From the NCBI GenBank assembly GCA_029247365.1, contig JAQWLJ010000002.1, forward strand, positions 1 to 64,000: a stretch of DNA of 64,000 nt, written 5' to 3'. Of this stretch, positions 42,900 through 53,069 are shown piece after piece. This stretch comes from Acidimicrobiales bacterium. Lineage in GTDB: Bacteria; Actinomycetota; Acidimicrobiia; Acidimicrobiales; Aldehydirespiratoraceae. Made by a program: the position numbers and the translations under genes. The stretch's first letter is position 1. Every line of letters begins with the position of its first letter. Below the pieces are notes generated by a model. It did no database searches. It was not told the origin of the DNA and worked only from the letters and a program-made list of their open reading frames with translations.

Positions 42900-43547
42900 A
42901 TGGCGTCCTTCGAACACACGATCAACGACCTCGCCGGCCTGCGCGCCCACTACCGCGACCCCAGCCAACTCGTGCAGAACAAGGCGACCGATCACCTCGA
43001 CGATGGCTGCCGCGACTTCATCGGCCGCAGTACCTTCGTCCTCATCGGCACAAGCAGTGCCGACGGTGCTGAGGATGTCTCACCCAAGGGTGGCCATCCG
43101 GGGTTCGTGAAGGTGCTCGACGATCAGCGGCTCGTCATCCCCGACCTCAACGGCAACAATCGGCTCGACTCGTTGCAAAACATCGTCGAGAACGGCCAGG
43201 TTGGCCTGCTGTTCCTCGTGCCGGGACTGGGCGAGATGCTGCGGGTCAACGGCAGCGCATGCGTGACTGTTGACCCCGAGATCCTCGACGGCTTCACCGA
43301 CGAGTACCGGCGACCGACCAGTGCGATCGGGGTCACTATCCGAGAGGCCTACATCCACTGCGCCAAGGCCATCCGGCGGGGCGCGTTGTGGAACTCCGAT
43401 GAGTGGCCCGAGCCCGAGAGCCGGCCGCGCGTGAGCGAGATCCTCATCGAGCACGCCGGCGTGGGCGAACACATCACCGCCGCCGAGATGTCTGCTGGCC
43501 TCGAGGATTCGTACCGCGAGGACCTCGAAGCCGATCTCCCGGCCTAG
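42900..43547 (+). CDS. pyridoxamine 5'-phosphate oxidase-family FMN protein (MSMEG_1061-like)
   Basis: 215 residues. D-F-I-G-R-S-T-F-V-L-I-G-T-S near residue 40 and D-V-S-P-K-G-G-H-P-G-F-V are typical of the PPOX-class split-barrel; P-D-L-N-G-N-N-R-L-D-S-L-Q-N-I and V-G-L-L-F-L-V-P-G follow. These fit the MSMEG_1061-type actinobacterial group, flavin- or F420-dependent reductases of unknown substrate. Start at the ATG at 42900; a longer frame runs into the repeat spacer. It overlaps the convergent ligase by four bases. Confidence 0.85.
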   Translation: MASFEHTINDLAGLRAHYRDPSQLVQNKATDHLDDGCRDFIGRSTFVLIGTSSADGAEDVSPKGGHPGFVKVLDDQRLVIPDLNGNNRLDSLQNIVENGQVGLLFLVPGLGEMLRVNGSACVTVDPEILDGFTDEYRRPTSAIGVTIREAYIHCAKAIRRGALWNSDEWPEPESRPRVSEILIEHAGVGEHITAAEMSAGLEDSYREDLEADLPA

Positions 43548-45148
43548 AGCTCAACCCATTCGCCTGCTTCCCACTGATCACGGAGCTTGAACTTCTGGAT
43601 CTTGCCCGAACCGGTGAGCGGGAACTCGTCGACCTCGAACCACTGGCGCGGGGTCTTGTGGGGGGCGAGGTGGTCTCGCATGAAGGCGAAGAGTTCGTTC
43701 TTGTCGACATCGTGGCCCGGAGCCGGGCGGACGAAGGCACCGACCGTCTCACCCCACTTCTCGTCGGGCAGACCCACAACCGCAACTTCACCAACCGCGT
43801 CGTGGGCGAAGAGCAACTCCTCGAGTTCCTTGGGATAGATGTTCTCGCCGCCGCGGATAATCATGTCCTTGAGGCGACCCTCGATCGTGCAGTAGCCACG
43901 ATCGTCCATCGCCGCCAGGTCACCGGTGTGAAGCCAGCCATCGGCGTCGATCGTCTCGGCGGTGCGTTCCGGCATCAGGTAGTAGCCATGCATCACCTGA
44001 TACCCGCGGGTGACCAATTCACCGGTTACGCCGACCGGAAGGGTTTCACCCGTCTCGGGGTCGACGATGCGGATCTCCATGCACGGCATCGGGGCACCGA
44101 TCGTGAGGGCCTTGTCCTCAATGGTGTCGTCAGGCCGAGTCATGTTGAGCACCGGCGAGCACTCGGTCTGGCCGTAGACAATCGTGAACGGCGCGCCGAG
44201 CTCCTTCTCGAGCGTGCGGACCAACTGTTCCGGGACCAGTGAACCTCCCGAACAGATCGCCGTCAGCGTGGACAGATCGGTCAGGTCAAAGTTCGGGTGC
44301 TCCATCAAGGCGATGAGCATCGTGGGGACCCCCATCATGCCGTGGCCGCCGTATGTCTCGGTCAACTCGAGCACGAGTCCGGGCTCGAAGGTGGGCACAA
44401 GCACCTGGGTGCACGCCATCGAGACCGACCCAAGCACCGACATTGCGCTCCCGGCGGTGTGGAACAGAGGCATCTGGGTGATGATCACACTGCCCTCCTC
44501 CATCCCCAGCCGGTCGAAGTAGTGGTTGGCGTTGGTAACAAGGCCTCGGTGGTGGAGGGCCGCCCCCTTGGGAAAGCCAGTCGTGCCGGACGTGTACTGG
44601 ATCATCACTTGGTCGCCAGGAGCGACGGCAGGCAGCTCGGTCGAGGGGTCGCCCGAGGCGAGGAAGTCGTCCCACTGACTGAATCGAATGATCTCCTCAA
44701 GGTCGGGGCAGTCCTCGCGGACCTTTTCGGCTGTGGAAAGCATCGGGTTGCCCCGATGCTCGTCGACCACAAAGAGGCCCTTCGAGTTCGACTGGCTCAC
44801 CACGTACTGGAGCTCGTTGGCTTGGTACCCCGGATTCACCGTCACGATCGTCATACCAGCGAGCGCGCAGCCAAGCTCGACCAGTACCCATTCCGGGATG
44901 TTGTGAGCCCAAACAGCCACATGATCGCCACGCGAAAAGCGGGTGAGCAGAGCTTTCGCAGTCCGCTCCGCATCGACGAGCAGGTCGGCGTACGTCCACA
45001 CGCGACGGTCAGCCGCTTCATCGGCTCCTTCGATCAGAGCGACCCGGTCGCCAGCGCGCGTTGCGGCTGCCCGCAGGAGGTCGCCAATCGTGGTGTCAAG
45101 AACCCCGGGGTCGTCGACGCCGAATGCGTGTGATTGCGTTAGTGCCAT
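43544..45148 (-). CDS. AMP-forming acyl-CoA synthetase (FadD-like)
   Basis: 534 residues. Y-T-S-G-T-T-G-F-P-K-G-A near residue 193 is the P-loop, Y-G-Q-T-E-C-S-P the adenylate motif, H-T-G-D-L near 420, and R-L-K-D-M-I-I-R-G-G-E-N-I-Y-P the hinge. The C-terminal G-S-G-K-I-Q-K holds the catalytic Lys. Resembles medium/long-chain FadD2/FadD3-like ligases. Start at the ATG at 45148. Divergent from the methyltransferase gene by 64 bases. Confidence 0.9.
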   Translation of the reverse strand: MALTQSHAFGVDDPGVLDTTIGDLLRAAATRAGDRVALIEGADEAADRRVWTYADLLVDAERTAKALLTRFSRGDHVAVWAHNIPEWVLVELGCALAGMTIVTVNPGYQANELQYVVSQSNSKGLFVVDEHRGNPMLSTAEKVREDCPDLEEIIRFSQWDDFLASGDPSTELPAVAPGDQVMIQYTSGTTGFPKGAALHHRGLVTNANHYFDRLGMEEGSVIITQMPLFHTAGSAMSVLGSVSMACTQVLVPTFEPGLVLELTETYGGHGMMGVPTMLIALMEHPNFDLTDLSTLTAICSGGSLVPEQLVRTLEKELGAPFTIVYGQTECSPVLNMTRPDDTIEDKALTIGAPMPCMEIRIVDPETGETLPVGVTGELVTRGYQVMHGYYLMPERTAETIDADGWLHTGDLAAMDDRGYCTIEGRLKDMIIRGGENIYPKELEELLFAHDAVGEVAVVGLPDEKWGETVGAFVRPAPGHDVDKNELFAFMRDHLAPHKTPRQWFEVDEFPLTGSGKIQKFKLRDQWEAGEWVEL

Positions 45149-45212
45149 TCCCGCAGCTTCCGTCGAACCCCGTCGACGGTCAAGCGGCAGCCAGGGTGAC
45201 AGAATCCCCCGC

Positions 45213-46136
45213 ATGTCCCACTATGACGAACTCATCGCCGACGCCCGAGCTGGTAAACCGATCATGATCGATGGCGGCACGGGTTCGGAGTGCATCCGGC
45301 GCGGTGTACCAGAGTCCGATCACGGGTGGAGTGGGGCCGCGGCCCTGACCCATCCGGAGATCGTCAAGACGATCCACGCTGACTATCTCAAGCTCGGGGC
45401 ACGCATCATCGTTGCGAATACGTTCGCGACGGGAGCCAACATCTTGCGCGACGTCGGTAAGCCGGACCGCTTCGAGGAGGTCAACCGCTGCGCCGTCGAG
45501 ATTGCGCTTGACGCTCGGGCCGCGGCCGGCACAGCCGCCGAGCAGGTCGTCGTCGGCGCAGGCATCAGCAACTGGAGCTTCTCGGGTGACCGGCCCGACC
45601 TCGTCACCCTGCGCGAGGACACCGCTGCCCAGGCTGCGATCATGCGCGACGCAGGAGCAGAGCTGCTGATCCTCGAGATGATGGTCGATATACCTCGCAT
45701 GACGGCCACACTCGACGGCGCAACCACTGCGAGTCTTCCAATCTGGGTCGGTTTCTCGCTCGGGCCCGAACAGGGCTGTGAAGCTGACGAGATCGGCGAA
45801 CCGATCGAGCTGCGGGAAGGCGGCCTGCTTCGCGACGCTGTTGCGATCGCGTCGGACTACCCCACCGTCGACGCCATGGCCATCATGCACTCCGATGTCC
45901 GTGTCGCCGAACGCGGCGTTCAGGCACTCCATGCCACCTGGGCTGGTCCGGTCGGGGTGTGGGCGCACGCCGCAGGCATGGTCGACGGCAAGATCATCCA
46001 CGACGGCATTGTCAGCCCGCTGGAGTACGCCGCACACGTACCGGCGTGGCGGGCCGCAGGCGCCACGATGGTTGGCGGATGTTGCGGGATCGGTCCGTCG
46101 CACATGGCCGAGGTCGCTCCACTCCTGTCTGACTGA
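45213..46136 (+). CDS. homocysteine S-methyltransferase family protein
   Basis: 307 residues forming a TIM barrel with a zinc-thiolate site: N-terminal I-M-I-D-G-G-T-G-S-E, A-N-T-F-A-T-G-A-N near residue 70, and V-G-G-C-C-G-I-G-P near the C-terminus, which supplies two zinc cysteines. The third ligand position near residue 230 reads A-H-A-A-G rather than N-C, so the zinc site may be altered. Methyl donors in the family include betaine and S-methylmethionine. Sarcosine oxidase elsewhere in the window is compatible with methylamine-linked one-carbon metabolism. Confidence 0.82.
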   Translation: MSHYDELIADARAGKPIMIDGGTGSECIRRGVPESDHGWSGAAALTHPEIVKTIHADYLKLGARIIVANTFATGANILRDVGKPDRFEEVNRCAVEIALDARAAAGTAAEQVVVGAGISNWSFSGDRPDLVTLREDTAAQAAIMRDAGAELLILEMMVDIPRMTATLDGATTASLPIWVGFSLGPEQGCEADEIGEPIELREGGLLRDAVAIASDYPTVDAMAIMHSDVRVAERGVQALHATWAGPVGVWAHAAGMVDGKIIHDGIVSPLEYAAHVPAWRAAGATMVGGCCGIGPSHMAEVAPLLSD

Positions 46137-46228
46137 TCGGCCGATGGCGACGCGGCCTGACGGGGCGGCTTGACCAACCATCCACGTTGTTGCAGCGAAG
46201 GTTTGGTGTCGGTGCAAAACTGTGGGCC

Positions 46229-47101
46229 ATGGCTGATCCCGTCCTGTACGAGGAACGCGACGACATCGCGATCATCACCCTCAACCGTCCCGAGAAGAAG
46301 AACACACTCACCGACGCACTGATCCAGGGGGTCGCCGACGGTATCGACGCCGCAACGAAGTCTCCCGAGGTTGCCGCCATCGTCCTGCGGGGAGCCGGAG
46401 GCACGCTCACGGCTGGGTACGACCTCACACCGGACTCCGGTCCGATCGAGTCTGGGTGGTCGACGCCGTACGGCGCAAAGGGGCCGCGCCCCCGAGAGGG
46501 CGCGTGGGATCCGGTCCGCGACTACCAGTTCATGGGCAACAACGTCCGACGGTTCATGAAGATCTGGGAGTGCCCGAAGCCAGTGATCGGACAGATCGAA
46601 GGCTGGGCGATTGGTGGCGCCACCGACATGATCCTCTGCGCCGACCTCCTCTACATGGCGAGCGACGCCCATATCGGGTACGCCCCGAGCCGCATCTATG
46701 GCACCCCCACGACGATGATGTGGGTGTATCGGCTCGGACTTGAACACGCCAAGCAGTACCTGCTCACCGGGCGGGCGATCGATGCGCCCGAAGCCCATCG
46801 CATTGGCCTTGTCTCCCACGTCGTGGATCATGGCGACATCACCGACGTTGTCGAGGCTGAAGCTCGACGCTTTGCCAACATTCCTGCGAACCAACTGGCG
46901 CTCAACAAGCTCCTCATCAATCAGGCGTTCGAGAACATGGGGCTTCGCACCAGCCAGATGCTGGGCACGTTCTTTGACGGCGCGACCCGCCACACCGAGG
47001 AGGCGTACCGGTGGGTCGAGGGATTCTCAGAGCAGGGCTTTCGCGAAGCCGTTCGCGAACGCGACGACCCGTGGGAGGACTACGGCAGCGCTCCACGCTG
47101 A
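46229..47101 (+). CDS. enoyl-CoA hydratase/isomerase family protein
   Basis: 290 residues. T-L-N-R-P-E-K-K-N-T-L-T, oxyanion loop L-T-A-G-Y-D-L, and G-W-A-I-G-G-A-T-D-M are crotonase marks. An insert of about 25 residues follows the oxyanion loop. Near the usual Glu164 position the sequence is Y-G-T-P-T-T, so the classical hydratase base is missing. Monocistronic, with the arylsulfatase gene converging from downstream. Reaction unknown. Confidence 0.83.
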   Translation: MADPVLYEERDDIAIITLNRPEKKNTLTDALIQGVADGIDAATKSPEVAAIVLRGAGGTLTAGYDLTPDSGPIESGWSTPYGAKGPRPREGAWDPVRDYQFMGNNVRRFMKIWECPKPVIGQIEGWAIGGATDMILCADLLYMASDAHIGYAPSRIYGTPTTMMWVYRLGLEHAKQYLLTGRAIDAPEAHRIGLVSHVVDHGDITDVVEAEARRFANIPANQLALNKLLINQAFENMGLRTSQMLGTFFDGATRHTEEAYRWVEGFSEQGFREAVRERDDPWEDYGSAPR

Positions 47102-47152
47102 GCCAGTACGCCGCAGCACCGGCCCCTCACAACAAACCCGCTCGCCCGGAAT

Positions 47153-49450
47153 TTACGCCTTGCTCCACTGTGGACGCGGGGTCCACACCTGCGATGTGGG
47201 GTCGGTCCTAAGTTCGACCACCCGGATGTCGCCAGCGAAGGCGAACGCTCCCCGATAGTGCTCGTATGCCACCGGGGTACCCCAACTTCGACCGATACAG
47301 AGGCCCTCCTGCACCATCGAATAGCCCATCGGCGTGATTCGGAATCGCTCCGACGAGTCGACGACCTCGCCATCGACGACGAGCGCTGCTGTGCCCCATC
47401 CCTGCTCGGTGGGGCGGTACTCGACCCCCACCTCACATTCGCGGCCGACCGGCAGAGGCGGCCCGACGAGTTCGTGCATCTCCATCTTCAGCACGTTGTG
47501 GACGTAGTACGGCCGGGCATTCTTCACGAACAGCGACCAACCGGCGAGCTCGCCGCCCTGGCACACCAGGATCCCATCATCGGCGTCACTGCGACGGGTG
47601 ATGGACGCCGTGAGAGAGTGTTCGCAGTTGAGGATGCGCGGTAGGGACGGATTCGGGATCGGCCGCGTGCCCGAGAAGTAACGGTAAACGTCGCGACCCT
47701 CCGATGCCGCTGGCCGCTTCGGATCGATGAACCGCTCACGACCGCGGTCGTCGAGCGGGAGGACATTGTGGGCTTCGGCCTCCTGCCACCACAGGTCGAT
47801 CAGTTCCGTGAGCTTGTCGGGCTGCTCGGAAGCGAGGTTGTGAGCCTGGCTGTAGTCCTCTGTCTGGTGGTACAGCTCCCACCGATCGTCGTTCCAGTCG
47901 GTGCCGGGCGCGTGCCACGTCACCGCCATCCAGCCGTCGTGGTAGATCGCGCGACTGCCGAGCATTTCGTAGTACTGCGTGTCCTTCGTCTCCGGTGCTC
48001 CTGGGTCGGTGATCGTTGCGGCAAAGCTCACTCCCTCGAGCGGCTGCTGGTCGACACCGTTGACACGGCTCGGGATCGGCAGACCCGCAAGCTCGAGCAA
48101 TGTCGGGTAGATGTCGGTCACGTGGTGGTACTGGGTGCGGATCGCCCCCGGATCATGGATTCGTGACGGCCAATGCACGATCATCGGGTCGGTGTTGCCC
48201 CCTCGATGAGTGTCGCGCTTCCATCGCTTGAAGGGTGTGTTGCCAGCCATTGACCACCCCATGGGGTAGTGCGGGTCGGTATGTGGGCCACCGAGTTCCT
48301 CGACCTGCCCCATCATCTCGGCGACCGACATGTTCATCTGGTTGCGGAATCGCTCGGTATTCGTGGTGCCACGCTGACCGCCCTCCGACGACGCGCCGTT
48401 GTCGGAGAAGAAAAGCAGGAGCGTGTCGTCGAGGATCTCCAGATCACGCAACGCACCGACGAGTCGGCCGATCTGTGCATCGGTGTGGTCGACAAACCCG
48501 CAGTAGGTCTCGTGGAGGCGAGCGAACAGGTACTTCGAGTCGTCATCGAGTTCGTCCCACAACGCGACCCCCGGGTTGCGCTCAGGCAGGTCGCAGTCAG
48601 TGGGGACCACGCCGAGTTCCTTCTGCCGCTCGAAGATCCGGTCGCGCTCCACGTCCCATCCGTGGTCGAAGCGCCCCCGATAGGGCGCAATGAACTCCTC
48701 AGGCGCATGAAAAGGGCAATGCGACGCGCCAAAAGGCAGATACGCGAAAAAGGGCCGTCCGCTCGCCACCTGCTGCTGGTCTTGGATCATCGCAATGAGG
48801 TTGTCGACCAGGTCTTCGCTGACGTGATAGTCGCCACCATCGCGGCCCTCGCTAGGGGTTGGCACACGGTGGTTGTCGACCGTGATCATCGGGTGCCACT
48901 GGTCGACCTCACCGGGAAGAAACCCATAGAAGCGTTCGAAGCCCTGGCCGAGCGGCCACCGGTCGAACGGCCCCGCCGCGGTCGCCTCCGACGTCGGCGT
49001 GAGGTGCCACTTCCCCGCGCAGTAGGTCGAGTAGCCAGTCTGGCGGAGCACCTCAGCGATCGATGCAGCCGACTTCGGCAGGAACGAGTTCGAGCCAGGG
49101 AAGCCGGTCGCCATCTCAGCGATCGTGGCGAACCCAACCGAGTGGTGATTACGGCCGGTCAGCAGCGCCGCCCGGGTCGGTGAGCAAAGTGCAGTCGTAT
49201 GGAAGTTCGTGTAACGGAGACCGTTCTCGGCCAGGGCGGCGATATGAGGTGCATCGACGGGGCCGCCGTAGCACGACAGCTGCCCAAAGCCCAGGTCGTC
49301 CATCAGGATTACGACGATGTTGGGAGCCTTCTCCGGCGGACGAGCAGGTGGCGGCCAGTCCGGTGTCGACTCGGCGTAGGTGGCCTTGATCTCCCCACCG
49401 AACGACGGCGGCTTCGGCGGAAGGATGTCGGTCGGGTGCATGTCAGCCAT
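47153..49450 (-). CDS. type I arylsulfatase
   Basis: 765 residues. D-D-L-G-F-G near residue 51 begins the metal site; Cys89 in C-S-P-T-R-A-A-L-L-T-G-R is the formylglycine precursor. G-K-W-H-L-T and F-F-S-D-N-G-A-S-S-E-G-G are further metal- and sulfate-binding motifs. A C-terminal beta-rich domain follows. Length matches the 750-800-residue bacterial arylsulfatase group. No signal peptide, so it is likely cytoplasmic. No formylglycine-generating enzyme gene lies nearby. Confidence 0.92.
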   Translation of the reverse strand: MADMHPTDILPPKPPSFGGEIKATYAESTPDWPPPARPPEKAPNIVVILMDDLGFGQLSCYGGPVDAPHIAALAENGLRYTNFHTTALCSPTRAALLTGRNHHSVGFATIAEMATGFPGSNSFLPKSAASIAEVLRQTGYSTYCAGKWHLTPTSEATAAGPFDRWPLGQGFERFYGFLPGEVDQWHPMITVDNHRVPTPSEGRDGGDYHVSEDLVDNLIAMIQDQQQVASGRPFFAYLPFGASHCPFHAPEEFIAPYRGRFDHGWDVERDRIFERQKELGVVPTDCDLPERNPGVALWDELDDDSKYLFARLHETYCGFVDHTDAQIGRLVGALRDLEILDDTLLLFFSDNGASSEGGQRGTTNTERFRNQMNMSVAEMMGQVEELGGPHTDPHYPMGWSMAGNTPFKRWKRDTHRGGNTDPMIVHWPSRIHDPGAIRTQYHHVTDIYPTLLELAGLPIPSRVNGVDQQPLEGVSFAATITDPGAPETKDTQYYEMLGSRAIYHDGWMAVTWHAPGTDWNDDRWELYHQTEDYSQAHNLASEQPDKLTELIDLWWQEAEAHNVLPLDDRGRERFIDPKRPAASEGRDVYRYFSGTRPIPNPSLPRILNCEHSLTASITRRSDADDGILVCQGGELAGWSLFVKNARPYYVHNVLKMEMHELVGPPLPVGRECEVGVEYRPTEQGWGTAALVVDGEVVDSSERFRITPMGYSMVQEGLCIGRSWGTPVAYEHYRGAFAFAGDIRVVELRTDPTSQVWTPRPQWSKA

Positions 49451-49597
49451 CGGCGAAGTCTGACCGGTACGAAAACCTCGCGCCAGACATCTCCGAATCC
49501 TTTCAACGACCCACTCATTTACCTCACCGCCGAGTCGGCACCATGGGGGCTCCCCAAGCGACCCCGGCCCCGATTGGCCGCAGCGATGTCCCCGCGC

Positions 49598-50770
49598 TCA
49601 GCCCGCTCGCAAACCTGCCGCTGCCGCGCCCGCGCGCCGCCCGGTGCTCAGGCAGGCCTGGATCAGATAGCCGCCGGTCGGGGCGTCCCAGGCCAACATC
49701 TCGCCGGCAACCCAGGTCCCGGGGCGGCGGTGCAGCATGCCGCTCTCGTCGACTTCCCCCGCTACGACACCTCCAGCCGAACTGATCGCCCGGCGGATCG
49801 AGGCAAGGCACTGCAGCGGGAGCGGCACCGCCTTGGCAAGCGCAGCCAGGTCGCCTGGGTTCGTCGGTGGCTGGTTGCCGGTTGCCTCTCGAATGATCGC
49901 AACTGCCACCGGTTGCAGGCCAACGCGTCGAAACCAGGTAGCGAGTGAGTCCTTCGGGCGGCGCCGGTCGGCAAATCGTTGTGCCAAGCCGGCCTCGGTG
50001 AAATCGGGTTGCAGATCAATCTCAAGCCACGGCTGTCCCCCCGCAAGCGCAACACGAATCTGCGGATTCAGTGCGTAGATGGGACCGCCCTCCAGGCCCG
50101 ACGCAGTGATGGTCGGCTCACCCCGCACGGTCCGGCCACCGACCGACACAGCCACATTCTTGAGCGGTGTGCCCTCGAATCGCTCGAGGAGCGCCGCTGA
50201 CCACTCGACGTCGACGCCCGCGTTTGAGGCGACGAGCGGATCGACGGCAATGTCGGAGGCCGCGAACGCAGTGACCCAGGAGCCGTCACCGCCGACCAAC
50301 GGCCACGAAGCGCCCCCCAACGCGAGCACAGTACGTTCGCTGGTGTCGTCGAAACCCGTCCATGGCGTGCCCGACTCGAACCTCACGCCCAGCTCAGTGA
50401 GACGGGCCAGCCAAGCACGCACCAGTGCAGTTGCTCGCATCGCCGCCGGGAACACCCGCCCACTCGACCCCACGAACGTGTCGGCCCCGAGCTCGTCGGC
50501 CCACGTCCGCACAGCGGAAGGCGGAAAGGCCCGGATCGCCGGCTCGACCAACTCGCGGCCATCGCTGTAGCGACCCAGAAGCTGCTCAAGCGGTTCGTCG
50601 TGCGTGAGATTCAACCCGGAACGACCGGCCAGTAACAAGACGCGACCAAATGAGCGCCGCTGATCGCGCAACGTCACCCGCGCCCCGACGGTCGCTGCGG
50701 CTTCGGCGGCCATCAGGCCAGCCGGTCCGGCGCCGACCACGACCACATGCGGCTGGCTGCTCGACTCCAC
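49598..50770 (-). CDS. NAD(P)/FAD-dependent oxidoreductase (HI0933/TIGR03862-type)
   Basis: 390 residues from GTG. N-terminal V-V-V-G-A-G-P-A-G-L-M-A-A-E binds FAD; L-L-A-G-R-S-G-L-N-L-T-H is the family-specific stretch; V-L-A-L-G-G-A-S-W-P and a C-terminal G-E-M-L-A-W-D-A-P-T-G-G-Y-L-I-Q-A-C match the TIGR03862 (PP4765-type) flavoproteins. Substrate unknown. Flanked by 147 noncoding bases on the sulfatase side and divergent from the sterol-desaturase-family gene. Confidence 0.88.
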   Translation of the reverse strand: MESSSQPHVVVVGAGPAGLMAAEAAATVGARVTLRDQRRSFGRVLLLAGRSGLNLTHDEPLEQLLGRYSDGRELVEPAIRAFPPSAVRTWADELGADTFVGSSGRVFPAAMRATALVRAWLARLTELGVRFESGTPWTGFDDTSERTVLALGGASWPLVGGDGSWVTAFAASDIAVDPLVASNAGVDVEWSAALLERFEGTPLKNVAVSVGGRTVRGEPTITASGLEGGPIYALNPQIRVALAGGQPWLEIDLQPDFTEAGLAQRFADRRRPKDSLATWFRRVGLQPVAVAIIREATGNQPPTNPGDLAALAKAVPLPLQCLASIRRAISSAGGVVAGEVDESGMLHRRPGTWVAGEMLAWDAPTGGYLIQACLSTGRRAGAAAAGLRAG

Positions 50771-50810
50771 GCGAGCACCCTAGGCCCGCGAGTGGGGCAC
50801 ACTGAGCCTC

Positions 50811-51737
50811 GTGAAAGGATCCGGCAAACTCCCCCTTGACACGGTCGACATCGCCTCCGGGCCTATCTTCATCGCGACGATGCTGTGGGAGGCAAAGATC
50901 CTCCGCGAGCGCAACCAGCGAGAGTTCGGCGATCTTGACAGCTGGACCGGTGAGCAGTTGTCCGATCCGACCGACCCACCCGACCCGTTGGTCCCGGTCG
51001 GCTACGACACGACCGATACTCGTGCGAGTCTGCTGATGCTGCTGGGCAACGTGACGGTCAACGCCTTGCTGGCACCGGTCTTCGCCAAGACCACGAGCAC
51101 GCTCTACGAACGACGGTTCTTCACGATCAAGAACCCCGTCGCGTCGTGGGTGACTGCCTTCATCGCGTGGGACTTCATCTACTACTGGAGCCATCGCTGG
51201 CAGCACGAGCGACGACTCCTGTGGGCGAACCATGTCACCCACCACTCAAGCGAGCGTTACAACCTCTCGACGGCGCTTCGCCAGCCCTGGCAGAGCTACC
51301 TCACGTTCTTCAGCTATCTGCCGATGCCGCTGCTCGGGTTCCCACCCAACCAGATCGCCAAAGCCAGCCAACTCAACCTGCTTTACCAGTATTGGATCCA
51401 CACCGAGGTGATCGACAAGCTCCCACCCACAGCCGAGGCGGTCCTCAACACCCCGTCGCATCATCGGGTCCATCACGGTGCAAATCCCCACTACATCGAC
51501 AAGAACTACGCCGGCGTATTCATCGTCTGGGACAAGCTGTTCGGCTCCTTCGAACCCGAACATCGGCGAGTGAAGTACGGCCTCACAACAAATCTCGATA
51601 CGCACAACCCGTTTCAAATCGCGTACCACGAAACCACCGACATCGTTCGCGACGTCGTCCAGCGCCGGGGCTGGCGTACCAAGCTGCGCTCGGTCCTTGG
51701 CCGCACCGGCTGGGACCCCGACGGCAGCGTCACCTGA
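50811..51737 (+). CDS. sterol desaturase/fatty acid hydroxylase family protein
   Basis: 308 residues, GTG start. Histidine motifs of a membrane diiron hydroxylase: H-R-W-Q-H near residue 128, H-V-T-H-H near 143, and H-H-R-V-H-H near 222, with F-I-A-W-D-F-I-Y-Y-W before the first. Several hydrophobic segments. Members hydroxylate or desaturate sterols, fatty acids or carotenoids. The full histidine set is present, so it should be active. Confidence 0.88.
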   Translation: MKGSGKLPLDTVDIASGPIFIATMLWEAKILRERNQREFGDLDSWTGEQLSDPTDPPDPLVPVGYDTTDTRASLLMLLGNVTVNALLAPVFAKTTSTLYERRFFTIKNPVASWVTAFIAWDFIYYWSHRWQHERRLLWANHVTHHSSERYNLSTALRQPWQSYLTFFSYLPMPLLGFPPNQIAKASQLNLLYQYWIHTEVIDKLPPTAEAVLNTPSHHRVHHGANPHYIDKNYAGVFIVWDKLFGSFEPEHRRVKYGLTTNLDTHNPFQIAYHETTDIVRDVVQRRGWRTKLRSVLGRTGWDPDGSVT

Positions 51738-51859
51738 ACGATCTGGCCGGCTGCAGCGTTCGAGGAATCCGCCGAGACGGCTGCGGCTCTCCCAGGCCCT
51801 CTTGGGGCAGCCTGCACCCATCTCGGACACCGAGGCGTTGGCCGCTACGGTGGGCGGCC

Positions 51860-53044
51860 GTGCAGCTCTTCGACACGGCCCGCGGTGAGGTCGTCCCGTT
51901 CGAACCGGGCCCCGAGGTCCGAATGTATGTCTGCGGCATAACGCCGTACGACTCGACCCACCTCGGCCATGCGAACACGTACCTCCTCTACGACCTCCTG
52001 ATCCGGCGTCTCGAAGATCTCGGCCACGAGGTCAAGCTTGTCCGCAACATCACCGATGTCGACGACTCGATCCTGCCGAAGGCTCGCGAACTCGGTATCG
52101 ACTTCCTCGAGCTCGCCGCCAGCGAGACGGCCCGCTTCCACCGCGACATGGTGGCCCTCAACACAAGGCCTGTCTTCAACGAGCCTCACGCCACAAAGTG
52201 GGTCGCCGAGATGGTCGACATCATCGAAGTGCTCGAAGCGAAGGGCCATACCTACGTGGTCGGCGGCACCGTCTTCTACGACGTGTCGACGTTCCCAGAC
52301 TTCGGTGCCCTCTCGGGCTACAGCGACGAACAAATGATTGAGCTCTCCGCAGAGCGGGGCGGCAATCCCAACGACCCGCGGTTACGCAACCCGCTCGACT
52401 TCATCCTCTGGCAGCCATCTCTCGATGACGAACCGATGTGGCCATCGCCATGGGGGGACGGTCGCCCTGGTTGGCACATCGAGTGTTCGGCGATGTCGAT
52501 GGGAATCCTTGGCCCAACCCTCGACTTGCACGGCGGCGGTTCGGATCTGATCTTCCCACATCACGAGTGCAGCCGGGCCCAGAGCGAGGCGGCTAACGGC
52601 GTCACCTTTGCGAAGCACTGGATGCACGGCTGCATGGTGGCGTATCAGGGAACCAAGATGTCGAAGTCGCTCGGCAACCTCGTGTTCGTGAGTGAGCTTT
52701 CGAAAACCCACGACCCACGGGCCATCCGACTTGCGCTGATGCGTCACCACTACCGCACCGACTGGGAGTGGTTCGACGACGACATCGAAGTCGGCGCCAA
52801 GCTGCTCGACCGGATGCACCGGGCCGCCCATGCCACGGGGGGCCCTGACCCTTCGGGCTTCGCGGACCGTGCACGCGCTGCGCTCGATAACGACCTTGAT
52901 GCACCGACGGCGCTCGCGGTACTGACCGAGCTCACCGACGCGATTCTCCAGGGCGGGGACGACCCTGCAGCCCCTACAGTTTTGGCTGAACTTGGTGCGC
53001 TCGTTGGCGTCGACCTCAGCGCCGCTCCCGCCCCGATCAGCTAA
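51860..53044 (+). CDS. mshC: cysteine ligase MshC-like (cysteinyl-tRNA synthetase paralogue)
   Basis: 394 residues from GTG. Class I catalytic motifs H-L-G-H (in [10 protein letters not shown]) and K-M-S-K-S. C-G-I-T-P-Y-D rather than C-G-P-T-V-Y-D, N-I-T-D-V-D-D, and the lack of the C-terminal anticodon domain match MshC, which joins cysteine to GlcN-inositol in mycothiol synthesis. It stops 25 bases before a true cysS. Assignment against a truncated CysRS rests on the I-T-P-Y-D motif and length. Confidence 0.8.
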   Translation: MQLFDTARGEVVPFEPGPEVRMYVCGITPYDSTHLGHANTYLLYDLLIRRLEDLGHEVKLVRNITDVDDSILPKARELGIDFLELAASETARFHRDMVALNTRPVFNEPHATKWVAEMVDIIEVLEAKGHTYVVGGTVFYDVSTFPDFGALSGYSDEQMIELSAERGGNPNDPRLRNPLDFILWQPSLDDEPMWPSPWGDGRPGWHIECSAMSMGILGPTLDLHGGGSDLIFPHHECSRAQSEAANGVTFAKHWMHGCMVAYQGTKMSKSLGNLVFVSELSKTHDPRAIRLALMRHHYRTDWEWFDDDIEVGAKLLDRMHRAAHATGGPDPSGFADRARAALDNDLDAPTALAVLTELTDAILQGGDDPAAPTVLAELGALVGVDLSAAPAPIS

Positions 53045-53069
53045 ACCCCGAACCAGAGAGAGCCAACCC